This document shows positions 26,694 through 35,400 of a stretch of DNA of 64,000 bases, in pieces. Position 1 is the first letter of the stretch; each line of letters starts with the position of its first letter. The translations under genes and the position numbers were made by a program. The stretch covers positions 62,001-126,000 of the forward strand of contig CAYXTP010000009.1 of the NCBI GenBank assembly GCA_964467985.1, written 5' to 3'. The notes under the pieces were generated by a model. It was not told the DNA's origin. It made no database searches and was given only the letters and a program-made list of their open reading frames with translations. Source of the DNA: GCA-2720975 sp964467985 (GTDB taxonomy: Bacteria > Planctomycetota > UBA1135 > GCA-002686595).

Positions 26694-28985
26694 ATGGCAC
26701 GTTGTTCCTTTCTCTCATCGGTCTCGTTGACCCTGTGCCTCGCTGGTTGCAGCCCGGAGAGCCCGGCCACCCGTGGCCCGCTCACCCTGCGGCCAGCGAA
26801 CGGGACCGAGGCCGCGCCCCTTGAGACGAGCGTGTTGCGCTTGGTCCCCGGCTCCAGTGAATCGAACTGGGAGGCCACGGCCGAAGTCGTCGAAAGGGTT
26901 GAACTGGATGACGGACCCGGTCTGCGCGTCCAAGGCGGCGAGGCCCAAGAGATCGCCCTGCACGGTGACTTCGATGTGGCGCAATTCAATCTGGTCTGGG
27001 TGGAGGTTCTTGCGGTCGAGGATGTCAGTCTTCGTTTGGGCGTAGAAGGCAGCGGAGAAGCGCCGATCCGATCAGGCTCCCTGGATGTGCGCTTCCTGCT
27101 CGCGGGAACCCGCCAGCGCGTCGCCTTCGACCTGCGGGGATTGCCCGCGGACCTGACGCGGGCGCGGACGTTGCGCGTTCTCGGTCGGGGTCAGGGGCCC
27201 GACTGGACCCTTCTCTCGGTGGAACTCGCCCAACGGGCAGCGCGGGCCTGGCTGCCGGGGGGACCCAATCCTGTGGACCTGGTGTCGTTGCATGGAGACG
27301 CTCGGCGCGCCCAGGCCTTGGCGTCCGAAGTGCCTCTGACGGCGGAGGTGAAGATCCCCTCCGCCGGTCAGCTTCGTTTCTCCTTTGCCCGCGCCCCGCG
27401 GCACGCGACGCCCGGGCCCCGCACGTTCCTGCGTGTGAGCGCTGGCACAAGGGAATTGACGCGCGTTCAGCCACCAGGTGGTTGGTCCGCAGAGGGGTGG
27501 CAATCGGTGGTCCTCGACCTAGCCGAGTTTGGCAACGAGGAATTGTCCTTGGGTTTCGCGTTGACGGCGGATGAGCCGGGCCCGCTGCCTGGCGCGATGA
27601 TCGTATTGGGCGAGCCGATCCTGGCGGAACCGGTAAAGTCGCCCCCCACCGTTCTACTCGTCACCTCCGACACCCACCGAGCCGACCACATCGCCACTGC
27701 GCCCGGGTCGGTGGCCGTGCACACGCCGGCACTCGACGCTCTGGCCCAGAAAGGCGTGCTGTTCAGCAACTGCTTCGCCACTTCGAACATCACTCTGCCC
27801 TCGCACTCTGCGCTGCTGACCGGCATGCACCCGCGCGACACCGGCATCACCAACAACCGCACCCGCCTTGGCGCTCAGGCCGACACCCTGGCCGAGCGTT
27901 TTCGCGCGGCGGGATTCACCACCCTGGCGGTCACCAGCGCCAAGCATATGAACCACGACTGGAGCGGGCTCGGTCAAGGCTTCGACCGCATGGGCTGGCC
28001 CGTCGATCAGCGTGATCGCAGTGCTCCCGATTCCATCGCCCAACTTCGCGAGTGGATGGAGGAGTACGCCGACCGGCCGTTATTCATCTGGCTCCATCTG
28101 TACGATGCCCACCGCCCCTACGAGCCCCCCGAGTCCGAAGCCGAGCGCTACTATCCGGCGGATCAGGATCCTCGCAGCGACACTTGGCCCAGCCCGGCTG
28201 GCCCTCTGCCCCCATTTCTCAAGGGCGTGCGGGATCTGGATTACGTGCGCGCTCTCTATAAGGGCGAGGTCAGTCACCTGGATGCAGAGTTGGGCGCACT
28301 GCTTGCCAGCGACCGCCTGGCGGATGCGATCGTGGCCGTCACCGGCGACCACGGAGAGAGTCTGGGAGAGCAGGGACTGTGGTGGGATCACGTGAGCGTG
28401 TACCCCAGCGTGCTGCATGTCCCCCTGATCCTGAGTTGGCCCGCTGGACCGACAGGATTGAGGGTCGATGTGCCCGTGCAACATCTGGGACTCGGCCGAA
28501 CACTGCTCGAGTTGGCGGGTGTACCGGCTGCCGATTACCCGGGTACCGACCTGCGGCGCTTCCTGGACGAAACCCCGCCCACCGAACCTCGCTTTGCCTG
28601 GGGGGAAGACGCTCACGCCTTATCGGTCACACACGACGGCTGGCACCTGGTCTTGCACCTGCACGTGGATTGCATCAAGCCGGATCTCATGACCACCGAC
28701 CTGCTGGCTGAACACGCCTTGGAGCTGTTCGACCTGGGCGCGGACCCGGATTGCACCACGGACCTTTCCCGAGTCGAACCCGATCGAACGGGACAACTGG
28801 GAGGGTTACTCCTGCGCTGGCTCGAAGGTGCGGAGCGCAACCTGGCCGAGGTCCAGCATATGGACGCGGCGGGCCTGGAGATGCTAGCCGCTCTGGGTTA
28901 CGGGGGCCGGGTGGAAGACGGCGCGACGGCCGAGGTAGACCTGGAACACGTGCGTTCCTTGCTGGCCCCCTTCCTGCCCGAGTAG
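26694..28985 (+). CDS. Sulfatase-fold lipoprotein with Thr at the nucleophile position
   Basis: Exported enzyme of 763 residues; lipobox LCLAGC near residue 20. Residues 30-310 form a separate all-beta, carbohydrate-binding-like region, then the alkaline-phosphatase/sulfatase domain begins at TVLLVTSDTHRADHI. The nucleophile motif reads T367-L-P-S-H371 followed by SALLTG, where type I sulfatases have C/S-x-P-x-R. Metal motif TGDHGESLGEQG and the region WDHVSVYPSVLHVPLIL are intact. It could be a phosphodiesterase or phosphatase rather than a formylglycine sulfatase. A GT9 gene follows 32 bp downstream. Confidence 0.85.
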   Translation: MARCSFLSSVSLTLCLAGCSPESPATRGPLTLRPANGTEAAPLETSVLRLVPGSSESNWEATAEVVERVELDDGPGLRVQGGEAQEIALHGDFDVAQFNLVWVEVLAVEDVSLRLGVEGSGEAPIRSGSLDVRFLLAGTRQRVAFDLRGLPADLTRARTLRVLGRGQGPDWTLLSVELAQRAARAWLPGGPNPVDLVSLHGDARRAQALASEVPLTAEVKIPSAGQLRFSFARAPRHATPGPRTFLRVSAGTRELTRVQPPGGWSAEGWQSVVLDLAEFGNEELSLGFALTADEPGPLPGAMIVLGEPILAEPVKSPPTVLLVTSDTHRADHIATAPGSVAVHTPALDALAQKGVLFSNCFATSNITLPSHSALLTGMHPRDTGITNNRTRLGAQADTLAERFRAAGFTTLAVTSAKHMNHDWSGLGQGFDRMGWPVDQRDRSAPDSIAQLREWMEEYADRPLFIWLHLYDAHRPYEPPESEAERYYPADQDPRSDTWPSPAGPLPPFLKGVRDLDYVRALYKGEVSHLDAELGALLASDRLADAIVAVTGDHGESLGEQGLWWDHVSVYPSVLHVPLILSWPAGPTGLRVDVPVQHLGLGRTLLELAGVPAADYPGTDLRRFLDETPPTEPRFAWGEDAHALSVTHDGWHLVLHLHVDCIKPDLMTTDLLAEHALELFDLGADPDCTTDLSRVEPDRTGQLGGLLLRWLEGAERNLAEVQHMDAAGLEMLAALGYGGRVEDGATAEVDLEHVRSLLAPFLPE

Positions 28986-29017
28986 GGCTGTCGTCCCGTG
29001 CCGTCGAGTCTGGCAAG

Positions 29018-30043
29018 ATGGCGCTCGTGAGTTCCCTGCCCGCTTCCATCCTCATCGTGCGTCTGGGCGCGATTGGCGACGTGACCAACGCACTCGTCCT
29101 AGCCACCGCCATCAAGGACGCCGCCCCGGAGACGAGCATCGGTTGGGCCAGTCACCCACTGGTCGCCCCGCTGGTCGAGGGGCACCCGTCGGTGGACCGC
29201 GTCCATGTGTGGCAGAGGGATCGCGGGCTCTCGGGTTGGCGCGCCGTGCGTGATGAGGTGCGCGCGGCCGGCTATGAAATGGCCCTGGACCTGCAACGCC
29301 TGTTCAAGAGTGGGTTACTCGCACGGGCTAGCCGCGCCCCGCGTGTGCTCGGATTCGATCGGGGGCGGACGAAGGAGGGCTCCTGGATGTTGACCAACGA
29401 ACGCATTCCTGCAGGCCCGAAACGTGCTCACATGGTGGACCAGTACCTGGAGTTCGCTCGCCACCTGGGCATTGCTCATCCAGTCGCACGGCACGTTCTG
29501 CCGCCCGATCTCGAAGCCGAATCCTGGGCTGAGGATCAGATTCGCAACTGGGGTTCCGCTCCCGTGATTCTGAATCTGGGAGCCTCCAAACCGGCGAATC
29601 GCTGGCCAGCCGATCGCTTCGGTCAACTCGCTAGCCTCTTGGCCGACGACCTGAATGCGCCCGTCGTGCTCACGGGCGGTAGCGAAGATCACGATGCAGC
29701 AGAAACTGTGCTGGCCTGCGAGGGGTCCCGCGCCATCAACCTCACCGGCGCCACGTCCCTGCCCCAGTTGATCGCCCTCCTAAAACACGCCCGACTTTAC
29801 ATCGGCTGCGACACGGGCCCCACGCACCTGGCCGTCGCGCAGGGGGCTCCGGTGCTAGCCCTCTTCGGACCTGCGGACCCTGCGCGCACGGGACCTTATG
29901 GGACCCGGGCGGATATCCTCCGCAACCCGCCTTGGGAACCCGGTGCGCAGCTCCCCGCTGCAGCGATGGATGCCCTGTCCGTGACGGCTGCCTTCCAAGC
30001 CGCACGCAACTTGGATGAGCGGTACAGGGTCGAGCCGCTCTGA
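29018..30043 (+). CDS. Glycosyltransferase family 9 (heptosyltransferase-like)
   Basis: GT-B glycosyltransferase of 341 residues that probably adds a heptose or related sugar to a lipopolysaccharide core or other glycan. The N-terminus ILIVRLGAIGDVTNAL, the inter-domain segment VILNLGASKPANRWPADRFGQLA and the donor-binding signature CDTGPTHLAVAQGAPVLALFGPADPARTGPYG are diagnostic. The frame is open far upstream within the sulfatase-fold gene, but homology starts at ATG 29018. The UDP-sugar dehydrogenase gene converges from the other strand. Confidence 0.9.
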   Translation: MALVSSLPASILIVRLGAIGDVTNALVLATAIKDAAPETSIGWASHPLVAPLVEGHPSVDRVHVWQRDRGLSGWRAVRDEVRAAGYEMALDLQRLFKSGLLARASRAPRVLGFDRGRTKEGSWMLTNERIPAGPKRAHMVDQYLEFARHLGIAHPVARHVLPPDLEAESWAEDQIRNWGSAPVILNLGASKPANRWPADRFGQLASLLADDLNAPVVLTGGSEDHDAAETVLACEGSRAINLTGATSLPQLIALLKHARLYIGCDTGPTHLAVAQGAPVLALFGPADPARTGPYGTRADILRNPPWEPGAQLPAAAMDALSVTAAFQAARNLDERYRVEPL

Positions 30044-30065
30044 TCTCGGCCCGTCGAAGGACACC

Positions 30066-31436
30066 TCAGGCCTTGCAGACGACAGCCGCGACGGGGCCCC
30101 GGACCCTCGCCATGGCATTGCGTGTGTCGACGATCAGGCCTGCTGATGCGCCGATCAGGTCCCAATCGAGCGCATCGTGATCGGTGGCGATGATGATGAG
30201 ATCCGTCGACGCCAGCAGTTGCTTGGAGAGATCGACCGAAAGCATGCGGAAACCCGGGTGCTTGCGCAGATCGGAGACTTCAGGCACGTGCGGATCGTGG
30301 TAGTCGACTGAGGCTCCAAGTTCTTTCAGGCGCAGAGCAATCTCCACACTCGGCGTCTCCCGGATGTCATCGATGTTGGCCTTGTAGGCCATGCCGATGA
30401 TGAGGATGTGAGACTCCGACACCGACTTGGAGTGTTCGTTGAGAACGGAAAGGCAACGCCCAACGACGTACTCCGGCATGGCGTGGTTGATTTCGCCTGC
30501 CAGTTCAATGAAGCGTGTGGGCAGGCCGCATTCGCGGGCTTTCCAGGCTAGGTAGAAGGGGTCGACGGGAATGCAGTGACCTCCCAGGCCGGGGCCCGGG
30601 TGGAAGGGCATGAAACCGAAGGGCTTGGTGGAGGCGGCCTGAATCACTTCCCAGATGTCGATGTCCATGCGGTCGAACAACATCTTCATCTCGTTGACCA
30701 TCGCGATGTTCACCGCGCGAAAGACGTTTTCGAGGATCTTGGCGGATTCTGCGATCTCGGCGGATTGCACGGGCACGACATGGTCGAAGGCGGGTGCGAA
30801 CAGAGCCGTTGCCAGTCGGGTCGAGGGCTCGTCCAAACCACCAACGAGTTTGGGGATCGCTTTCGTGCGGTGGGTTGAGCGGCCGGGATCCTCTCGTTCG
30901 GGGCTGAAAGCGACGAAGAGGTCGTTGCCCAGCCGCGGACTGCCCGTAGACGTGGACAAGATGGCGGGCAGGAACACGTCCCGGGTCGTCGTGGGATAGG
31001 TGGTCGACTCCAGCACGATCAGCTGGCCTGGTTGGAGCGCCTCGCCGATGGAGCGGGCCGTGGCCTCCACGTAGGAGAGGTCCGGCTCGCGCTGGGAATC
31101 CACAGGTGTCGGGACGCAGACGAGGATGGCGTCGCACTCCGCTAACCTCGTGAAGTTCGTCGTGGACTCGAAACTCGATGAGCGAGCCAGCTGGCGCGGA
31201 AGTTCTTCGCCCACGTGCCCCAGGTAGGCCGAGCCCGCCTCCAGATGTTCAATCTTGTCTGAGTCCACGTCGAAACCCAGGACCCGGTATCCGGCGTCGT
31301 GCAGCGTCCCTACGAGGGGCAGCCCCACGTATCCGAGGCCCACAACCCCACACACGGCCGTTCGGTCCGCAAGCTTCACCTGCAGCCTCTCGAAGTGCGG
31401 CCTGGCCTGCAGCAGGTCGGTTTTGGGGTCGGTCAT
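30066..31436 (-). CDS. Nucleotide-sugar dehydrogenase (UDP-N-acetylglucosamine/mannosamine 6-dehydrogenase type)
   Basis: NAD-dependent double oxidation of a UDP-HexNAc C6 hydroxyl to the uronate, for surface polysaccharide synthesis. Rossmann motif VVGLGYVGLPLV, SPERxDPG variant FSPEREDPG, the ENVFRAVNIAMVNEM helix, catalytic cysteine in GPGLGGHCIPVDPFYL and second NAD-like domain ILIIGMAYKANIDDIRETP. 456 residues; most like WbpA/TviB. It stands alone here, next to a GT9 gene on the opposite strand, fitting an envelope glycan role. Confidence 0.92.
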   Translation of the reverse strand: MTDPKTDLLQARPHFERLQVKLADRTAVCGVVGLGYVGLPLVGTLHDAGYRVLGFDVDSDKIEHLEAGSAYLGHVGEELPRQLARSSSFESTTNFTRLAECDAILVCVPTPVDSQREPDLSYVEATARSIGEALQPGQLIVLESTTYPTTTRDVFLPAILSTSTGSPRLGNDLFVAFSPEREDPGRSTHRTKAIPKLVGGLDEPSTRLATALFAPAFDHVVPVQSAEIAESAKILENVFRAVNIAMVNEMKMLFDRMDIDIWEVIQAASTKPFGFMPFHPGPGLGGHCIPVDPFYLAWKARECGLPTRFIELAGEINHAMPEYVVGRCLSVLNEHSKSVSESHILIIGMAYKANIDDIRETPSVEIALRLKELGASVDYHDPHVPEVSDLRKHPGFRMLSVDLSKQLLASTDLIIIATDHDALDWDLIGASAGLIVDTRNAMARVRGPVAAVVCKA

Positions 31437-31533
31437 GGCGTGTCTGTCGGGGAGACGGGTCCCGTCCGCGATCTGGGAAGCGGCCCGGTGAGCTAGACCT
31501 CACACGAGTAGTGAATCCGATTCCCGGGCAGTC

Positions 31534-31603
31534 TAGAATGGCGCATCGACCATGAGATGACCTCTTGGCCTGGATATTCCTGGCCAACCTGCCCTAAAGG
31601 AGG
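31534..31603 (+). promoter_or_regulatory. Promoter, hairpin leader and strong RBS of the S1-domain gene
   Basis: TAGAAT at 31534-31539 implies a 5' leader of roughly 64 nt. Within it TTGGCC (31565-31570) pairs with GGCCAA (31582-31587), with inner GGA/TCC pairing. The near-perfect Shine-Dalgarno AAAGGAGG (31596-31603) then stands 6 nt before the ATG at 31610 and fixes that start. It is the only such site seen in the window. Confidence 0.6.
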
Positions 31604-31609
31604 AATCGG

Positions 31610-32845
31610 ATGCGACTGCGCCCCCACCCCCCGTTTCAGCAGCCCTGGCCCCGGTCCGAGAATCCCCAACAATCCGACGGACACGGCGTCCACACCCTGC
31701 GGCGCTGGAAGGGAACCATCGTGGGTATCTATGGCGACGATGTGTTCGTCGAGTTGGGACCGCGCATGCAAGGGGTCATCGGTCGATCCGACCTCCCGGG
31801 GCAGCCTGAGGTAGGAGAGCAGCACCAATTCACCCTGCGTGGCAAGGAAGATCGCCTGTGGGCTCTGGCTCTGGTGGGCTCCCCGAGCCTGCGCTGCTGG
31901 GAGTCCATGGAGGTGGGGTCCGTCGTGGAGGCGCGGGTCCAGCGTGAAGTCCAGGGAGGATTGCAATTGAAAGTCGGTCCGCTGCACGCCTTCATGCCCC
32001 GCTCCCACTGCGGCCTGACCCGCAACCACAGGACATCGAACATGCTGGGCAAGACGATCACTTGCGAAGTGCTGGAAGTGGATTCGCAGCGCCAGCGAGT
32101 GACTCTCTCGCGCAAGCTCGTGTTGCGCAGGGAGAGGGACGAGGCTGCCGGCCTGTCTTCGGGCGGATTGCGGGTCGGGCAGAAAGTCAGTGGTCGCGTG
32201 ACGCGCGTTGAGTCATTTGGCGTCTTTGTGACATTTGGCCACGGTCATGCGGGCATGGTGCACGTTTCCAACCTACGCAACGAACACGTGGATCACCCGG
32301 GTGAGCATTACTCCATTGGCGACACACTGGAAGCGCAGATTCTGTACCTGCGACGCGGCGGCAAGCGCATCGGCCTCGGGGTCAAGCAGTTGTTTGAAGA
32401 TCCGTGGCGCGCCTTGCACAAGGAACCGGGGCCCGGGGGCATCACCGAGGGGACTGTGACCGCCCTACACGCGGGTGGGGCACGCATCCGCCTGCGGCCA
32501 GGCGTCGAGGCCTTCCTGCCCTATTCGGACTACCATTCCACGGCTGGGGGGCGCTACCCCATCTTGCGCGTGGGTCAGTCTGTGGGCGTCCGTATCGTTG
32601 AACTTTGTCCCGATCGACGGCGAGCAGCCCTCTCATTGCATCGCGCCAACGGCGCCCCGATCGATGAGCACGATCTGCGCAGGGACGACTCCGAGTGGAT
32701 CACCTTCGATCCGCACCACCCGAGCCGGATGGGAAAGCGCCGCGCACCTGAGCCGGACTCGCATCCTCAGCGCCGACTGGGTACCAACCTGGGGCAACTG
32801 CTGCGCCAGGCCATGACGCATCAGGTGACCAAGACGGCCTCTTGA
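31610..32845 (+). CDS. S1 RNA-binding domain protein with four OB-fold repeats
   Basis: RNA-binding protein of 411 residues related to ribosomal protein S1. Four S1-like units are visible: residues 20-85 (GTIVGIYGDDVFVELG), 100-185 (GSVVEARVQREVQGGLQLKVG), 187-265 (GQKVSGRVTRVESFGVFVTFG with HAGMVHVSNL) and 270-345 (EGTVTALHAGGARIRLRPG). Only the third has the full consensus. The basic C-terminal tail of about 60 residues is low complexity. It could be the housekeeping RpsA, which usually has four to six repeats, or a paralogue; the highly expressed-type leader favours a ribosome role. Confidence 0.85.
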   Translation: MRLRPHPPFQQPWPRSENPQQSDGHGVHTLRRWKGTIVGIYGDDVFVELGPRMQGVIGRSDLPGQPEVGEQHQFTLRGKEDRLWALALVGSPSLRCWESMEVGSVVEARVQREVQGGLQLKVGPLHAFMPRSHCGLTRNHRTSNMLGKTITCEVLEVDSQRQRVTLSRKLVLRRERDEAAGLSSGGLRVGQKVSGRVTRVESFGVFVTFGHGHAGMVHVSNLRNEHVDHPGEHYSIGDTLEAQILYLRRGGKRIGLGVKQLFEDPWRALHKEPGPGGITEGTVTALHAGGARIRLRPGVEAFLPYSDYHSTAGGRYPILRVGQSVGVRIVELCPDRRRAALSLHRANGAPIDEHDLRRDDSEWITFDPHHPSRMGKRRAPEPDSHPQRRLGTNLGQLLRQAMTHQVTKTAS

Positions 32846-32857
32846 CGGCGACGCGAG

Positions 32858-34768
32858 TCAGCGTACCTGCTGCAATTCCACCTCGGCCAAGCCAACGCTC
32901 TTGCTGCCATCGGATCCGGGCACACTCCAGGGAATCGCGATGTCAATACGTCGAATGCGACGCGTCCCGGGCAATCGCAAGCGACTCTTGCGTCGTGGGT
33001 CTGAGTGCATGCGCACACGGTAGGTGCTGGTCTCGTTGACCGTCACCTGCACTTCCAAGGCCAGGCTGTGGGTCTCTCCGTCCCTGGAGTCAGGGCGAGC
33101 ATGTCCGATGACGATCGTGTTGGCCGAGATGCTGGTGGGCAACTCGATCGTGAGGGTGGGCAACTCGTCCTCCCCGCTGGCCATCCAATAGGTGCCTTGG
33201 TTGTTGTCCGTGGCTCGGGAGGGTCCGTGCAAGCGTCGGAAAGAAGAAGCCTCAACGTCCACATCTGCCCCCGCCAACAGGTTGGCCGAACGATCGCTCG
33301 CGTTCTGGATCATCCAATCCGGACAACGCCCGGGAACATGGACGGTCAATGCCGTCGAGCGAACAATCCTGATGGTCGAAGGCAGCAAGCGTCCCGATCC
33401 ATCGCGCTCGGGAGCGTTCAGCAGATGCACGTCGGCCTGTACACGGTGCGCCCCTGGTTGCGCAAAGGTGTGCTGGCAAGCGAAGCGCTCGTGCTTGGAC
33501 GGCTGGCTGGCATTGCCTTCCATGCGCTGGGTCTGGATGCCATCCACAGACCAGATCACACGCTCAATGCGCAGGCCCTGACCCACTTCGCTTGGCCATT
33601 CGTTGGCATGCACGATCTCTGGGGAGAAGCCAGAAATCCACATGGCTGCGGGTTGGATCCCGCTGACGGTGAGGTGCACGGGTGAGCTGCCGCGCACGTG
33701 GGACACCTCACTGCCCCCCGCTCCGCCCGCAGCCGCCAGCCCAGTCTTGGGAGCGGTGGCCTTACGCAGAAAGAGCAGGGCAAAGCACGTCTGGGGCAGG
33801 CCGCCGCCCAGGGTCGAACGCCAGTTTCCCGAACTGTGCTGATCGGCCACCAACCTGCGCGCGCCCTCTTCGTACCAGGAGTGATCTCCAAAGTTTGACG
33901 TCGGCGTGAGCGCACCGGCGCGTTCAAGACCGTACAGGTAGTAACCCAAATGATTACGGAGATTGGGTGGGTTTTGGGTCACGGAAAAATGAGATGCGAG
34001 CCATTGCGATCCGTCATCGATTGCGTCGAGGGCTCCATACTTGTCCTTGCGCCGTTGCTCGGGATCAAGCTCGAGTTGGTCACGACAGATGGCCAGGGCC
34101 GCGACTCCCGCAGCGGTCATGGAGCCGGTCGATTGGCCCCCCTTCTGCTTGTAGGTGAAGCCTCCGTCTGAGGCCAGATAACGCACGAGACCGTGGGTTA
34201 CAGGTCCCCAGATCCCGCGCGGGACTTTCACGCCTTGCCCGGCCGCTGCCCAGAGTCCCATGACGGCGTACTGGGTGTTGGACAGGTCCTGCCAGCCGGC
34301 TTCGTGTTCCCCCGGAGTTCCAGGGTACCCCCACCCCCCCCGTTCCTCCCAACTCACCAGACGCTCGACCAGATCTTCAAGCCGGTCTCGGTGGCGTTTG
34401 GGATCGTGGGCGGACAACGCCATGATCATCAACGCGCAGTCGTAGGTCAGGTCCGGCAGGGGCTCGTGCTCGAGATGGGTTGCGGCGAGTTCGACAGCCT
34501 GACTACTTGGATCTACGCCTGAGGACAGCAGGGTGTAGAGAACCAAAGCGGTACAACCCACCCGCGGCTCGTTGCCATAGTTCCAGGTCCCGTCGATTTG
34601 CTGCTGGGCGACGAGGTACTCGACGCCGAGGTCCACAGCTCGGTTGATGGCGAGTTGGGGCACTCTCTGGCCACTCGCCCCGCCCGCAATCCAAAGCCCC
34701 AAACCAAGCAGGAGAGCAGGTCGGGCCGCTGCGGCTGATTCCCTCGGATGTCTGGGGTACTCAATCAC
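32858..34768 (-). CDS. Exported alpha/alpha-toroid (prenyltransferase/squalene-oxidase repeat) protein with C-terminal discoidin-like domain
   Basis: Secreted protein of 636 residues. After a signal segment (ALLLGLGLWIAGGASG), residues 40-340 hold helical repeats with G-W/G-T-W patterns (QQIDGTWNYG, ERGGWGYPGTPGEHE, SDGGFTYK, SSGNWRSTLGG) as in terpene cyclase/prenyltransferase toroids. No DxDD or other cyclase acid motif is apparent, so it is probably a binding protein. Residues 370-490 are beta-rich. The C-terminus (ATDNNQGTYWMASGEDELPTLTIELP) looks like an F5/8-type C domain. GTG start at 34768. TACAAT stands 9 nt upstream. Confidence 0.8.
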   Translation of the reverse strand: MIEYPRHPRESAAAARPALLLGLGLWIAGGASGQRVPQLAINRAVDLGVEYLVAQQQIDGTWNYGNEPRVGCTALVLYTLLSSGVDPSSQAVELAATHLEHEPLPDLTYDCALMIMALSAHDPKRHRDRLEDLVERLVSWEERGGWGYPGTPGEHEAGWQDLSNTQYAVMGLWAAAGQGVKVPRGIWGPVTHGLVRYLASDGGFTYKQKGGQSTGSMTAAGVAALAICRDQLELDPEQRRKDKYGALDAIDDGSQWLASHFSVTQNPPNLRNHLGYYLYGLERAGALTPTSNFGDHSWYEEGARRLVADQHSSGNWRSTLGGGLPQTCFALLFLRKATAPKTGLAAAGGAGGSEVSHVRGSSPVHLTVSGIQPAAMWISGFSPEIVHANEWPSEVGQGLRIERVIWSVDGIQTQRMEGNASQPSKHERFACQHTFAQPGAHRVQADVHLLNAPERDGSGRLLPSTIRIVRSTALTVHVPGRCPDWMIQNASDRSANLLAGADVDVEASSFRRLHGPSRATDNNQGTYWMASGEDELPTLTIELPTSISANTIVIGHARPDSRDGETHSLALEVQVTVNETSTYRVRMHSDPRRKSRLRLPGTRRIRRIDIAIPWSVPGSDGSKSVGLAEVELQQVR

Positions 34769-34777
34769 GTGGACGCT

Positions 34778-34783
34778 ATTGTA
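34778..34783 (-). promoter_or_regulatory. Putative -10 box of the toroid-protein gene
   Basis: TACAAT on the minus strand, 9 nt before the GTG at 34768. It is part of a 62-bp divergent promoter region with the yciB box. Confidence 0.5.
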
Positions 34784-34817
34784 GTCGAGGCCATCTGCGC
34801 TTGAAGGGCTGCGAATC

Positions 34818-34823
34818 TACCGT
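34818..34823 (+). promoter_or_regulatory. Putative -10 box of yciB
   Basis: TACCGT ends 7 nt before the ATG at 34831, consistent with a leaderless message. Confidence 0.45.
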
Positions 34824-34830
34824 TCACACC

Positions 34831-35400
34831 ATGACTCAATCCGGTCCCGACACACCCCGCCCCCTGCGCAAGCTGCTGATCGAATTTGGTCCGCTGTTAG
34901 CCTTCTTTGCGACTCAGCGGTACAAGGACCTCTACTGGGCCACGGGCGTATTCATGGTCGCGATCACCGTGTCCTTGCTGGCGTCACGCCGCATTGAGCG
35001 CAAGTGGCCGGTCGTTCCATTGGTCACCGCGGTCTTTGTGCTGATCCTGGGTGGCCTCACGCTCTGGCTTCAGGACTCGACGTTCATCAAGATCAAACCC
35101 ACGATCGTGAATCTGCTCTTTGCCTCGATTCTGCTCATCGGCCTCGCGACGGGGCGCCTGTTCCTGAAAACGGTCTTCGCCGAGGCCTTCGATCTGGTAG
35201 ATGAGGGTTGGAGCAAGCTCACCCTGCGCTTCGGCCTGTTCTTTGCGTTCCTCGCTGGAGTCAACGAAGCGGTCTGGCGTACGCAGAGTGAGGATTTTTG
35301 GACCAGCTTCAAAGTCTTCGGAATTCTCCCGCTGACTCTTGTCTTCATGCTGCTGCAGAGCCGCCTGATCGAACGCTACACACGGCCCAAGCATGACTGA
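34831..35400 (+). CDS. yciB: YciB/IspZ-family inner membrane protein (septation protein A)
   Basis: Polytopic inner membrane protein of 189 residues implicated in cell-envelope synthesis and division. The family N-terminus KLLIEFGPLLAFFATQ with a following hydrophilic turn, five hydrophobic helices, LWLQDSTFIKIKPTIVNLLFA (the conserved F-I-K-x-K-P-T motif) and NEAVWRTQSEDFWTSFKVFG identify it. Ten in-frame codons upstream are ignored because the TACCGT box and homology indicate ATG 34831. Its stop overlaps the start of the selenoprotein candidate by 8 bp. Confidence 0.92.
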   Translation: MTQSGPDTPRPLRKLLIEFGPLLAFFATQRYKDLYWATGVFMVAITVSLLASRRIERKWPVVPLVTAVFVLILGGLTLWLQDSTFIKIKPTIVNLLFASILLIGLATGRLFLKTVFAEAFDLVDEGWSKLTLRFGLFFAFLAGVNEAVWRTQSEDFWTSFKVFGILPLTLVFMLLQSRLIERYTRPKHD

